Assembly: GCA_023391335.1 (NCBI GenBank)
Contig: JAEWBG010000051.1
Coordinates: forward strand, 1-64,000
DNA from: Pseudomonadota bacterium
GTDB lineage: Bacteria; Pseudomonadota; Gammaproteobacteria; Steroidobacterales; Steroidobacteraceae
DNA length: 64,000 nt
Direction: 5' to 3'
In this document: piece after piece, positions 10,411 through 19,206 of the stretch
Layout of the letters: every line of letters begins with the position of its first letter
How positions within the stretch are numbered: position 1 is the stretch's first letter
Notes under the pieces: model-generated
Databases searched by the model: none
The model's input: only the letters and a program-made list of their open reading frames with translations
What the model was told of the DNA's origin: nothing
Made by a program: the position numbers and the translations under genes

Positions 10411-10997
10411 AACCTCGCTCGGAGGCTTGCGAGCGCAATCGCGATCCGATCCTCTCGGTGCTGCGTCAATGGATGATTGCGCCCGGCACGGTTTTGGAAG
10501 TTGGAGCAGGCACGGGGCAGCACGCGGTCCACTTTGCGGCGGCGATGCCACATTTGCGTTGGGTCGCGACAGACCTCGAAGAGAATCACGCGGGCATCGC
10601 TGCCTGGATCGAAGAATCCGCGCTCACCAATATCAGTGGTCCGATCACCCTCGATGTTCGCGATCCCGACTGGCCCTTCAGCAATGTGCAGTACGCATAC
10701 AGCGCCAACACCGCTCACATCATGAGTTGGGAATCGGTCGTCCACATGTTTGCGGGGGTGGGGCGTGTGCTGCGACGACGCGGTGTATTCTTTCTCTACG
10801 GCCCATTCAATCGCGACGGTAAGTTCACCAGCGAGTCGAATCGAGCGTTCGACGAATCGTTGCGAGCGCGCGATCCGTCGATGGGGATACGCGACGATCA
10901 AGCTCTGATTGCGATCGCACGTCGTTGCGACATGATTTACGCCGCCGACTACTCGATGCCGGCTCGCAATCGGCTGCTCATTTGGCAAAAGGAATAA
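10407..10997 (+). CDS. DUF938 SAM-dependent methyltransferase
   Basis: A 196-residue class I methyltransferase-like protein of the DUF938 family. Motif I VLEVGAGTGQHAVHFA (about 30-45) binds SAM, and acidic ATDLEE follows strand 2. The ATG overlaps the orn stop by four bases, so translation is coupled. The substrate is unknown for the family. Length and N-terminus (ACERNRDPIL) match known members. Confidence 0.88.
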   Translation: MKPRSEACERNRDPILSVLRQWMIAPGTVLEVGAGTGQHAVHFAAAMPHLRWVATDLEENHAGIAAWIEESALTNISGPITLDVRDPDWPFSNVQYAYSANTAHIMSWESVVHMFAGVGRVLRRRGVFFLYGPFNRDGKFTSESNRAFDESLRARDPSMGIRDDQALIAIARRCDMIYAADYSMPARNRLLIWQKE

Positions 10998-11193
10998 AGT
11001 TTCTCGCTGTTATCACGCCTGCTCGTAGCGAGCAATGAGGGCGTCGCTGTTTCGATTGCGTGCTTGATCTTGTGTACACGAACAGCGGCCGGTCGAACCA
11101 GCAAATAGAACGGAAAGCAGCATGAATTCCCGTGCGTGACGCAAGTCTCAAGCGACGGGCAGACGCGAAAAACTGCTGTGTTATAGTCGGGCC

Positions 11194-11682
11194 ATGATGG
11201 TCGATGAGCTACAAACCGACACCAATTGCGTAGTGAGCTGGCGCTCGCGGCCGGCGAGCTTCGTCAGTCTGATGTCTTTGTACGAGAGCAACTACATCCG
11301 CCTCGGCTGGCTCATTGAAGATCTGCACACGATTCCGGAACAGACGATTTCAGAGGTCAGCGGGGATCTGCCTTTGCATTTGCGCATTGAAGAGCGCAGC
11401 CGCTACACCACGACGCTCACGCTCACCTATCTGTTCGAGTTGCCCGATGGGAATTCGCTAGCGGATCCGGATTTGCAGATTCGCATTTATCACGACGCGC
11501 GATTGGCAGAAGCGCAGGCATGTGCTCGTTGGCATCGGCACGAGCTGCTTGCGTCGCTTCGATCGGAACTTGCGCTGGCCTTAGGCGATAGGTGGCTGCG
11601 CAATGTCATGCTGAACAAGTGGCTCGACTATTGCGTCGAGCGCGGCCATCGTTTCGCTGCGTCCGTCGCAGCCCATCCTTAG
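11194..11682 (+). CDS. DUF1249 family protein (YqiB-like)
   Basis: A 162-residue soluble protein of the DUF1249/YqiB family. The matching region runs from SFVSLMSLYESNYIRL to the C-terminal NKWLDYCVERGH. Function is unknown; family members often sit near the cpdA/nudF/parE cluster, but none is present here. Two consecutive ATG codons (11,194 and 11,197) are possible starts. The spacer from 10,998 shows no gene. Confidence 0.82.
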   Translation: MMVDELQTDTNCVVSWRSRPASFVSLMSLYESNYIRLGWLIEDLHTIPEQTISEVSGDLPLHLRIEERSRYTTTLTLTYLFELPDGNSLADPDLQIRIYHDARLAEAQACARWHRHELLASLRSELALALGDRWLRNVMLNKWLDYCVERGHRFAASVAAHP

Positions 11683-11791
11683 AGCTAATCTTCGCAGTTG
11701 CTTGTCTGGCGAGCCCGAAGTTCATATTTGGGTTCTGTGGCCGTTGACGAGCACCTCACTGACATTCGACTACGGCTCGGCCCACGGTGCA

Positions 11792-11820
11792 CTGCGTATG
11801 CACTGTGAGTGCATACGCAG
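11792..11820. repeat. Perfect 13-bp inverted repeat, 3-base loop
   Basis: CTGCGTATGCACT-GTG-AGTGCATACGCAG forms a perfect stem between the convergent DUF1249 and tail-specific protease genes. There is no T-tract on either side. A Rho-independent terminator is therefore only possible in a degenerate form, and a protein-binding dyad is an alternative. Confidence 0.6.
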
Positions 11821-11853
11821 GCCGTTCAACGCATAGCTGCAGGACACGGGCGC

Positions 11854-14013
11854 TCAAGGCTGGCGCGTATCGTTTTCCGTCTTCAGCTTGGTCAGGTACG
11901 TATTCTTCATGCCGCTCAGGTCAGCGGCGATTTCGGTCGTCTCGGCAAGCACGGCATCCGGCGGCTCGCTGCCGGCGAGATCTGTCAGCTTAGCAACGGG
12001 CGGCTCGCCATGGGCTCCGCGCCGCGCATTCTCCCGAGCGAGACGTTCCTTTTCAGCTTGCTCGCGTTCGGCTTTGCGCGCCTGCAAATTGAGCGACACC
12101 TTCTTCTGAGCGCGAACCTTTTCGAACGCATCGAGATCCGCCAGCAAGGAACGGAAATCCGGATCGGTTGCAATCCGTCGTTCGTGATTCTGCTCCAGCA
12201 CAGGCACTTCCTCGCTTAGCCCATTCTCCTTGCCGAAGTCGACGGGGCGGATTCGATCCCACGGCAACGCACTCTCGCGCGTGCTCTCGCCGACTTCTTC
12301 AGTGCTGATGGACGTCGGCATCGTGATGTCGGGCTGGACGCCGCGATGCTGCGTGCTTTCACCTGTCACGCGATAGTACTTGCCGATCGTGACGGTGAGC
12401 TGACCGAAGCCAGGATCGGGTCCGAGCGCGTATCGATCCAACGGATACAGATTCTGTACGGAACCCTTGCCATAGGTTTGTTGACCCACGATGAGCCCGC
12501 GGCCGTAGTCTTGAATGGCAGCCGCGAAAATCTCCGACGCCGATGCGCTGAAGCGATCGACGAGCACGATCAGCGGACCATCCCAGGCGACATTGGGCTC
12601 GGGATCATCTAGTACTTCGACGCGACCGCCGGTTTCGCGCAACTGCACGACGGGGCCGCCTGGAATGAAGAGGCCCGACAATCCCGTGGCTTCGGTGAGA
12701 TGACCGCCGCCGTTGCCGCGCAGGTCCATGACCAACGCGCTGATGTGATCCTGTTGCTTGAGTTCCTCGATCAATTTACGAACATCGCGCGTCGTGCTGC
12801 GATAGTCCTTAGCGCCTGAGGACTTAGCTTCGAAGTCTTGATAGAAGCTGGGCACGTTGATGATGCCGACCGACAACTCGGTGTCGCCGCGCTTCACCTT
12901 GCGCACTTGTTTCTGAGCGGCCTGAGCCTCGAGCGTGACTTTGTTGCGCACCAGCTCGATGGTCTTTTCTGCCGAACCCGGCGCAGCGCCTGCGGGCAGA
13001 ACCTGCAGTCTCACGGTCGTCCCGACTTTGCCGCGGATGATTTGCACCACATCGTCTAGGCGCCAGCCAATGACGTCCACCAGCTTGCCGCTCTTACCTT
13101 CACCAACGGCGATGATCCGATCGTTCGCGCTCAGCGTTCCGTTGACCGCAGCGGGGCCGCCTGGAAGGACGTTCAGGACCGTAACGTAATCGTCCACCAG
13201 TTGCAGCGACGCACCGATGCCTTCGTACGAAAGGCTCATTTGAATCCGATATTCCTCGGAATTGCGCGGCGAGAAGTAGCTCGAATGCGGATCGAACACG
13301 TGTGCGAACGAGTTCATGAACACTTCGAAGATATCGTCGCTCGTCACCTGTTCGGTGCGCTTGAGGACGCGTTCGTAGCGCTTGTGCAGAATGTCGCGGG
13401 TTTCGGCCCAAGTCTTGTCTGTCATCATCAGCGACACGGCGTCGTTCTTGACGCGCTGACGCCAAATCTCATCGAGCTCCGCCTGGCTCTTTGCCCAGGG
13501 CGCTTTGCTGCGATCGAACTCGAAGTATTCGTCGACCGTAAAGTCAGGCTCGGTCTTCAGCAGCTGCAACGCGTGTTCGACGCGCTCGCGATTGCGCTCT
13601 TGGAAACGATTGAAGATGGCGAATACGGGTTCGAGTTGACCGGCGACAACGGCGTCGTCCAGTTGATAGCGATAGCGTTCGAATTCGGCAATATCGCTCG
13701 CCAAGAAATAACTACGCGAGCCATCGAGTTGTTCGATGAAGCGGTCGAGGACCAATGAAGAAACTGGATCGTTGATCGGCGACTGACGATAGTGCGAGCG
13801 CTCGATCACGTTACTCACAAGCTTGCTGACGCGCCGTTGGCGTTCTGTCGGAGAAAGGTCCTGCGAGCTAACCGTCGCGACGGCCTTGGCCGTTGGCGCT
13901 TGAGCGGTGCCTGCTAGGAGGCCGCAGACAATTGCAAGGGCCGGCAGGCTGAAGATCAAGCGAAGGTGGCGCCGAGCGGCGGAAGCAGGAGAGGCGACGG
14001 GCGACTGGTACAC
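11854..14013 (-). CDS. prc: Carboxy-terminal (tail-specific) protease, S41 family
   Basis: A periplasmic Ser-Lys protease that degrades proteins from non-polar C-termini. The 719-residue product has a signal peptide (hydrophobic LIFSLPALAIVCGLLAGTAQA), the N-terminal Tsp domain and a PDZ domain (about 240-330). The S41 core has nucleophile Ser near residue 488 in FSASASE and Lys near 514 in YGKGSVQ, spaced as in E. coli Prc. A charged C-terminal tail (DUF3340-type) completes the usual long Tsp form. It stands alone, converging with the DUF1249 gene. Confidence 0.95.
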   Translation of the reverse strand: MYQSPVASPASAARRHLRLIFSLPALAIVCGLLAGTAQAPTAKAVATVSSQDLSPTERQRRVSKLVSNVIERSHYRQSPINDPVSSLVLDRFIEQLDGSRSYFLASDIAEFERYRYQLDDAVVAGQLEPVFAIFNRFQERNRERVEHALQLLKTEPDFTVDEYFEFDRSKAPWAKSQAELDEIWRQRVKNDAVSLMMTDKTWAETRDILHKRYERVLKRTEQVTSDDIFEVFMNSFAHVFDPHSSYFSPRNSEEYRIQMSLSYEGIGASLQLVDDYVTVLNVLPGGPAAVNGTLSANDRIIAVGEGKSGKLVDVIGWRLDDVVQIIRGKVGTTVRLQVLPAGAAPGSAEKTIELVRNKVTLEAQAAQKQVRKVKRGDTELSVGIINVPSFYQDFEAKSSGAKDYRSTTRDVRKLIEELKQQDHISALVMDLRGNGGGHLTEATGLSGLFIPGGPVVQLRETGGRVEVLDDPEPNVAWDGPLIVLVDRFSASASEIFAAAIQDYGRGLIVGQQTYGKGSVQNLYPLDRYALGPDPGFGQLTVTIGKYYRVTGESTQHRGVQPDITMPTSISTEEVGESTRESALPWDRIRPVDFGKENGLSEEVPVLEQNHERRIATDPDFRSLLADLDAFEKVRAQKKVSLNLQARKAEREQAEKERLARENARRGAHGEPPVAKLTDLAGSEPPDAVLAETTEIAADLSGMKNTYLTKLKTENDTRQP

Positions 14014-14147
14014 TGTTTCAATTCCTCATCGGAGATAGCGCGCGAACTCCCGTGTCCGCGCAGCAGGCGATTGTAGAGTCAAGGCTAGAGAGACGCTGCA
14101 CTCCAATCAAGTACGGGAATAGTGCGGCCAATGAACCATCAAGCGAC

Positions 14148-14435
14148 ATGAAACCTTTTGCAGTTATCAATGCGATCATCTTCGGCTCGTCTGCCGCGAT
14201 CACTTTCGGACTCACCGGAGTTCTGATCGTGTTCCTGATTCTCAAGGGACAACATCCGGAAATGAACAGCGAGTTTGGTGCCTTGCTACGCGGCGAGGCT
14301 GCCTTCCTCGTGCTGCTGGGCGCATCCGGCGGGAGTCTTTTCGCTACTTTGAAACAACTCCCCTGGAGGCACATCGCACAAGGCGGAATGTGGCTGACGA
14401 CAGCGGGTATTGCGCTGTTGTACTGGCCAAAGTGA
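14148..14435 (+). CDS. Small hypothetical membrane protein
   Basis: A 95-residue protein starting MKPFAVINAII with three hydrophobic segments (about 5-30, 45-65, 75-92), so it is probably an inner-membrane protein. I do not recognise the family. ATG 14,148 is preferred over an upstream GTG at 14,052 because the membrane segment starts there. The upstream extension is hydrophilic and overlaps the promoter area of the divergent protease gene. Confidence 0.6.
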   Translation: MKPFAVINAIIFGSSAAITFGLTGVLIVFLILKGQHPEMNSEFGALLRGEAAFLVLLGASGGSLFATLKQLPWRHIAQGGMWLTTAGIALLYWPK

Positions 14436-14508
14436 GAGGCGGACATGGGGGAAACCCCCAAATGCCCATGCGACAAATGGGCGAGCGCGCGTTCCTTTGC
14501 GATAGGAC

Positions 14509-14730
14509 TCAGCGGCGGGGGATGCGTTCCCAGGCATTACGGCGTTCGAATGCGCCGCTGTTGTAAGGATCGAAGCCTTTCGCCGGCTTGGGCGGATTGG
14601 GCTTGGAGCTCGCCGCGGGAGTTTTGGTCGAGTCTTGCGCTGGCGGACGGACGATTTGCGGGGCGCTGAACCGCGCGGGCTCGTCATTCTCCTCGTCGCG
14701 GTGGCGATTAAACCACTTCCCAAACCACAT
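14509..14730 (-). CDS. Small conserved hypothetical protein
   Basis: A 73-residue, highly charged and proline-rich protein that begins MWFGKWFNRHRDEE and ends with GFDPYNSGAFERRNAWER. Similar small proteins occur in Xanthomonadaceae and relatives; no function is known to me. There are no membrane segments or catalytic motifs. It converges with the small membrane protein gene. Confidence 0.65.
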   Translation of the reverse strand: MWFGKWFNRHRDEENDEPARFSAPQIVRPPAQDSTKTPAASSKPNPPKPAKGFDPYNSGAFERRNAWERIPRR

Positions 14731-14864
14731 AATCTAACTTCCCGGAAACGTAAGCCAAATCAAAGGGATCTTTGTAGTTGTGACAGCGGAGCCTACACGC
14801 TGTTCCAGCCGTCATTTTCCCGACGTGTCCAGTCTGTGACAGCCATCACGGTTTGCCCTTGCTC

Positions 14865-15260
14865 CTATTCAGAGCTGATGCGCGGCTCCACTCTTGTCCG
14901 AGCTTTCGGCGCCTCGCGAGGCGGTTCTTCCTTGACGGGAGGCAGTGCGCTCTCCGTGGCGGTTGGTCGCGGTGGTAGGCCCACAAAAAGCAGACGGACG
15001 ACCGTAACGATGATCAGTGGCCCGAGGGCAATGATCCATGCCCGTAACGAAAAGGCGGCGAGATCGGCAAAGAAATCGCCGTAGAACTGGATCAGTCCCG
15101 CACCCGGCTTGTAGGGGCCCAGCATGAGGGTCCCGACCACGTAGATCGCGGCAGGGAGCAGGAATAGTCCGACCGCTAACCAAACACTCGCGAAAATCAC
15201 CTCGAAGCGCGTGCGGGAAGACGGCGTGGCTGAGGGGGTGTCAGAGATGGCGGAGTCCAT
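14865..15260 (-). CDS. Hypothetical two-TM membrane protein
   Basis: A 131-residue protein with two hydrophobic helices (about 23-50 and 70-95) joined by a loop, and a proline/charged C-terminal tail. The start is taken at ATG 15,260 (MDSAISDTPS); a GTG-type frame open to 15,314 would add 18 residues. The family is not recognised. It is divergent from the oxidoreductase gene. Confidence 0.55.
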   Translation of the reverse strand: MDSAISDTPSATPSSRTRFEVIFASVWLAVGLFLLPAAIYVVGTLMLGPYKPGAGLIQFYGDFFADLAAFSLRAWIIALGPLIIVTVVRLLFVGLPPRPTATESALPPVKEEPPREAPKARTRVEPRISSE

Positions 15261-15320
15261 GTCGGCTCGAGAGAAGTGGGCGCGCATATTCGCCGTTGAT
15301 GCAGCGAGCCGCAACTACCG

Positions 15321-15356
15321 TGAAAGATCAGTGGGCCGTGGAAGATCGGTGGGCCA
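15321..15356. repeat. Tandem 18-bp direct repeat (two copies)
   Basis: Two adjacent copies differ at a few positions: TGAAAGATCAGTGGGCCG and TGGAAGATCGGTGGGCCA. They lie in the divergent spacer before the oxidoreductase gene and could be a regulator site or the word-repeat type seen elsewhere. Confidence 0.6.
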
Positions 15357-15417
15357 GTGCGTATGTATGATGCCCGCAGCGAGCTGGCAAACATCTAGCA
15401 AACATTAAGAGTGGCTA

Positions 15418-16386
15418 ATGAATTCACGTTCTGCGTCTGAGCCGTTGCGCACGGCGGTGATCGGGGTCGGCTACTTAGGACGATTCCATGCGCAAAAGTA
15501 TGCGCAGCTCCCCGACGCGCAGTTGATCGGCATCGTGGACCCGAATGCTGAAGCGCGTACGCGAGTGGCGGCGGAACTCAATGTTCCTGGATTTGCCACG
15601 GTGGAGGAGGTTCTGGACCAGGTGGATGCCGTGAGCCTCGCCGTTCCGACGCCCTTGCATCACGCGATCGGCACGCAGCTGCTTTCGAAAAGCATCCACG
15701 TGCTGATCGAGAAACCTATAGCGACGACAGTTCCCGAAGCGCGCGAACTGGTGGAACTTGCGCGGCGGAACCATGCTGTATTGCAGGTCGGACATCTCGA
15801 GCGCTTCAACCCGGCGGTTCGTGCTGCGGCAGAAAAGCTGAGAACCCCGCGGTTCGTGGAATCGCATCGGCTCGCACCGTTCAAGCAGCGCGGCAGCGAT
15901 GTCAGCGTGGTCTTGGATCTGATGATCCATGACATTGATTTGATCCAAGAGCTGGTCGGCACGCCCATCGAGAGCATCGATGCCGTGGGTGCTCAAGTCT
16001 TCTCGGGCGAAATCGACATTGTGAATGCGCGCATTCGGTTCGCCGGCGGTTGCGTTGCCAACACGACCGCTAGCCGCATCAGCTTGAAGCAGGAACGCAA
16101 GATTCGAATCTTCCAGGACGACGCTTATCTGTCGATCGACATGCAGCAAAAGATCCTCACGGTGATCCGCAAGAAGGATGCTGCGCCTGTCGAGTCGCCT
16201 GCACAGGTGTCGATTGAAGAAGATACGTTCGATCAGGGCGACGCATTACGCGATGAGATCGCTGCATTCTTGCACGCGATTCGCAGCGGCACTGCTCCGA
16301 TCGTGACCGGCGAAGATGGGCTGAGAGCCCTCGAGACTGCGATCAAGATTACCGAGTTGGTACAGCGTTCTGCGGCGCGCTCATAA
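15418..16386 (+). CDS. Gfo/Idh/MocA family NAD(P)-dependent oxidoreductase
   Basis: A 322-residue sugar dehydrogenase-like protein. The N-terminal Rossmann fold shows AVIGVGYLGRFHAQKY, then the family motif EKPI near residue 100. The C-terminal domain has the HDIDL segment with the usual catalytic histidine region. It resembles GnnA-type UDP-GlcNAc 3-dehydrogenases used for amide-linked lipid A, but the partner aminotransferase GnnB is not adjacent, so the substrate is open. The last 38 bases overlap the 3' end of the convergent peptidase gene. Confidence 0.85.
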   Translation: MNSRSASEPLRTAVIGVGYLGRFHAQKYAQLPDAQLIGIVDPNAEARTRVAAELNVPGFATVEEVLDQVDAVSLAVPTPLHHAIGTQLLSKSIHVLIEKPIATTVPEARELVELARRNHAVLQVGHLERFNPAVRAAAEKLRTPRFVESHRLAPFKQRGSDVSVVLDLMIHDIDLIQELVGTPIESIDAVGAQVFSGEIDIVNARIRFAGGCVANTTASRISLKQERKIRIFQDDAYLSIDMQQKILTVIRKKDAAPVESPAQVSIEEDTFDQGDALRDEIAAFLHAIRSGTAPIVTGEDGLRALETAIKITELVQRSAARS

Positions 16387-17593
16387 GTCGCTCGCGCTTC
16401 AGCGCCGCGACTGGTTGCCCTGCGACGTCGGCTGCAATTTTCTGCAGCGCTTGCAAGGTCACCTCGCCACCCGATTGTGCCAAGCGTCTCGCGACATCGT
16501 CCAAACTCGCTTTGCCATGCGACAGCGAACGAATTTCCTCGTTCGCGTCCTTGAACACGATCACCGCTCGCGCGGTGGTTGCGCCTGACGAGTTGGCTGC
16601 AAATAAATTGGGCGAACGCTCTGCCCACTTCTGCAGCGATCGCAGAGACTCTTCGTAGCGCTGTTTGCCGATCGTGCCCGAACGAGCCAACGTGTCGAGC
16701 GAGTAATACTCTGCGAGCCCCTCGACGATCCAGTCGCTTTCTTCATCGCCATGAATGCCCAGCGCGACGTGTACCAATTCGTGGAGGAGGGTGCTGGTGC
16801 GGTTTTCGCTGATCAGTGGTCGGTCCGCATGCAGGAATACAGAAGCAGGTCCTGACAATCCGCCTCGCCACATTGGATCGCCCGCATAGACGATCAGTAA
16901 GCGGCGCGGAAACTGCGGAAAGATCTCCAGCAGCTTCGGCAGATTCCAATTCAGGAAGGCGAGCGCATCTTGCCGCCGCGCACCGTCACCCGTGGGTGCG
17001 GCAACGGTCGTTTGCACGCCGGCGATGATTTCGCTGCGAGTGCCAATTTCCCCCGCCAGCATCCAGCCCTCGGGTCGATCGAAACGCTTGTGGGGATCGT
17101 TGAACTTGATGATCTTTTCCGTTGCACCTGCGTAGGGTGTGATGAAGGACCAATTGGGCGGCAAGGTGGCGATGAGCGCGGCGCGCGAGTGCAATTTGCG
17201 TTTCGCCATGACCGCTACCGGCGGAACCAGCTTCTCGCCGCGAAACACGGCCCACTTATCCGTTAGCAGAGAGTCGAAGCCGCGCGGCTTGCGTTCGTGG
17301 TTGACGACGAATTCATATTCGAGACGCGAAAATTTACCTTGCGGTGTCCATTCGAGTTCGGTGTCGGTGGTGTGCAGTGCGTCGGTCGAGGTGAAGTTGC
17401 GATAGCGATTGCGATCTATCTTGAACTTGATACGCGATGGGAGCTCTTCGCCCTTGAGGCGGATCTCGACCTTGATCACGTGAAGATCGGGCCGAATCTC
17501 CAGCCGATACTCGGTGTCGTAGTACTCCGCCGCAGCCCGAACGGACGGGCTAATTAGAAGCGCCAACAGCAAACACCAAGCGAACTGTTTCAA
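16349..17593 (-). CDS. Secreted gluzincin-like metallopeptidase
   Basis: A 414-residue protein with a signal peptide (KQFAWCLLLALLISPSVRAAA). It has HELVH near residues 270-274, followed about 18 residues later by WIVEGLAEYYS. HExxH plus a downstream glutamate is the gluzincin (M1/M61-like) zinc pattern. The N-terminal half looks like a beta-rich domain. It is probably periplasmic. Substrate and family are not certain. Its stop lies inside the end of the convergent oxidoreductase gene. Confidence 0.75.
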   Translation of the reverse strand: MKQFAWCLLLALLISPSVRAAAEYYDTEYRLEIRPDLHVIKVEIRLKGEELPSRIKFKIDRNRYRNFTSTDALHTTDTELEWTPQGKFSRLEYEFVVNHERKPRGFDSLLTDKWAVFRGEKLVPPVAVMAKRKLHSRAALIATLPPNWSFITPYAGATEKIIKFNDPHKRFDRPEGWMLAGEIGTRSEIIAGVQTTVAAPTGDGARRQDALAFLNWNLPKLLEIFPQFPRRLLIVYAGDPMWRGGLSGPASVFLHADRPLISENRTSTLLHELVHVALGIHGDEESDWIVEGLAEYYSLDTLARSGTIGKQRYEESLRSLQKWAERSPNLFAANSSGATTARAVIVFKDANEEIRSLSHGKASLDDVARRLAQSGGEVTLQALQKIAADVAGQPVAALKRERLMSAPQNAVPTR

Positions 17594-17662
17594 TTGAGCG
17601 GCTCAACCATGGACTATGTAAGCAGTGTAGCGAATGACCGAAAGCATCTGAATTAAGGCGCT

Positions 17663-17690
17663 CTTGAAATTTTGAGGCCTCGCCATATCT
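17663..17690 (+). promoter_or_regulatory. RpoH (sigma-32)-type promoter for hsp20
   Basis: CTTGAA at 17,663-17,668, a 14-base spacer, then CCATATCT at 17,683-17,690 match the heat-shock consensus CTTGAA/CCCCATnT with correct spacing. It lies about 52 bases before the hsp20 start codon, which strongly suggests heat-shock control. Confidence 0.8.
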
Positions 17691-17741
17691 ACCGTGCATC
17701 GGGCGCGATGCGCCTCACATTGGAAAACACGGAGTCTTGTC

Positions 17742-18185
17742 ATGGCCCTTTTGCGTTACGAGCCTTGGAATGCCTTGAATCAGTTGCATGGTCAAATCAG
17801 CCGCTATCTGGACCGCGATTTCTCCGAGTCGGCGGTGAGTTCGGCCGCCACGGCCGATTGGGTTCCTCCGGCTGACATCGAAGAGTACAAGGACAAGTTC
17901 GTGCTGCGTTTGGATGTTCCGGGTGTGGACGTCAGCGCAATCGAGATCACGTTGGATCAAGGTGTGCTGTCCGTCAGCGGAGAGCGCAAAGTGGAAGTCG
18001 AAGCCAAGGAGATCGAGCGTCGCCGGCTCGAGCGGCCCCAGGGCAGATTCCACCGACGATTCACGCTGCCGGATACGGTCGATACAGCTGCGGTGCATGC
18101 CACCGGCCGTAATGGGATCGTAGAAATCACGATCCCGAAACAAGCAAAGGCTCAGCCGCGGAAGATCCAGGTGGCTGTCGCGTAA
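17742..18185 (+). CDS. Small heat-shock protein, Hsp20/alpha-crystallin family
   Basis: A 147-residue ATP-independent holdase. The alpha-crystallin domain spans about 40-135, with DVPGVDVSAIEITLDQGVL and the C-terminal strand GIVEITIPK. It starts MALLRYEPWNAL with GGAG 8 bases upstream. An RpoH-type promoter precedes it and a T-tailed hairpin follows, so it is a monocistronic heat-shock gene. Confidence 0.95.
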   Translation: MALLRYEPWNALNQLHGQISRYLDRDFSESAVSSAATADWVPPADIEEYKDKFVLRLDVPGVDVSAIEITLDQGVLSVSGERKVEVEAKEIERRRLERPQGRFHRRFTLPDTVDTAAVHATGRNGIVEITIPKQAKAQPRKIQVAVA

Positions 18186-18213
18186 GTACTCGATTGCGGT
18201 GTTTGGAGCGCAT

Positions 18214-18251
18214 GAGCCGAGCGGTGAAAACCCTCGGCTCTTTGCGTTTTT
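18214..18251 (+). terminator. Rho-independent terminator after hsp20
   Basis: Stem arms GAGCCGAG (18,214-18,221) and CTCGGCTC (18,233-18,240) are followed by TTTGCGTTTTT. It is placed directly downstream of hsp20 and upstream of prpB. Confidence 0.8.
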
Positions 18252-18315
18252 GCGGCATGGCAATCGTCCGTTCGACTCGGTTACGATGCTTGAAGTCTCA
18301 CATCGCGGAGAGTCG

Positions 18316-19197
18316 ATGACAGCCTCGGCAGGTTTTCGATTGCGCAGCGCGCTCGCGCAGGAAAAGCCTTTGCAGGTTGTGGGTGCAATCAATGCCTACA
18401 GTGCGCTGCTCGCCGAACGAGCGGGGTTTCGAGCCATCTATCTGTCGGGGGCTGGCGTTGCGAACGCGTCCTTCGGCTTGCCGGATTTGGGCCTCACTAG
18501 TTTGAACGATGTGTGCGAAGACGTGCGCCGCATCTGCGCCGCAACGGAGCTGCCTTTGTTGGTGGATGCGGATACGGGGTGGGGCTCGGCATTCAATATC
18601 GCGCGCACCTGTGCCGAACTGATTCGTGCAGGTGCTGCCGGTATGCATTTGGAAGATCAAATCTCGGCAAAGCGTTGCGGACATCGCCCAGGCAAGGCGC
18701 TCGTGCCCGCGCAGGAAATGATCGACCGCCTAAAGGCCGCTCTCGATGCGCGTTCCGATGAGCAGTTCGTGATCATGGCGCGTACCGACGCGCATGCGGT
18801 GGAGGGGTTCGACGCTGCACTCGAGCGAGCCCACCAATACGTCGCCGCCGGCGCGGACATGATTTTCGCAGAGGCGCTCACCTCGTTGGACGAATATCGC
18901 CGATTTACCTCGAGCCTTTCGGTTCCCGTGCTGGCGAACATCACCGAATTCGGTAAGACGCCTTTATTCACGGTTACTGAACTCGCTAGCGCAGGCGTCG
19001 GTATGGTGCTGTATCCATTGTCAGCCTTCCGTGCCATGAGCCGCGCAGCAGAAGAATGCTATGCAGCGATTCGGCGCGACGGTACGCAGCGCGCGGTGGT
19101 GGACCGAATGCAATCGCGCGCGGAACTGTATGAGGTTCTCGACTATCACGCTTACGAGCAGCAGTTAGATCGTCTATTCGGCAAGTCTAACCCCTGA
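18316..19197 (+). CDS. prpB: Methylisocitrate lyase
   Basis: PrpB cleaves 2-methylisocitrate to pyruvate and succinate, the last step of propionate breakdown by the methylcitrate cycle. The 293-residue product has the lyase signature KRCGHRPGK and the metal-binding DADTGWGS. ATG 18,316 has GGAGAG just upstream and gives the usual length (E. coli 296); a frame open from 18,199 would add 39 atypical residues over the hsp20 terminator. It is the first gene of prpBCD. Confidence 0.93.
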   Translation: MTASAGFRLRSALAQEKPLQVVGAINAYSALLAERAGFRAIYLSGAGVANASFGLPDLGLTSLNDVCEDVRRICAATELPLLVDADTGWGSAFNIARTCAELIRAGAAGMHLEDQISAKRCGHRPGKALVPAQEMIDRLKAALDARSDEQFVIMARTDAHAVEGFDAALERAHQYVAAGADMIFAEALTSLDEYRRFTSSLSVPVLANITEFGKTPLFTVTELASAGVGMVLYPLSAFRAMSRAAEECYAAIRRDGTQRAVVDRMQSRAELYEVLDYHAYEQQLDRLFGKSNP

Positions 19198-19206
19198 GGA
19201 GCGGCA

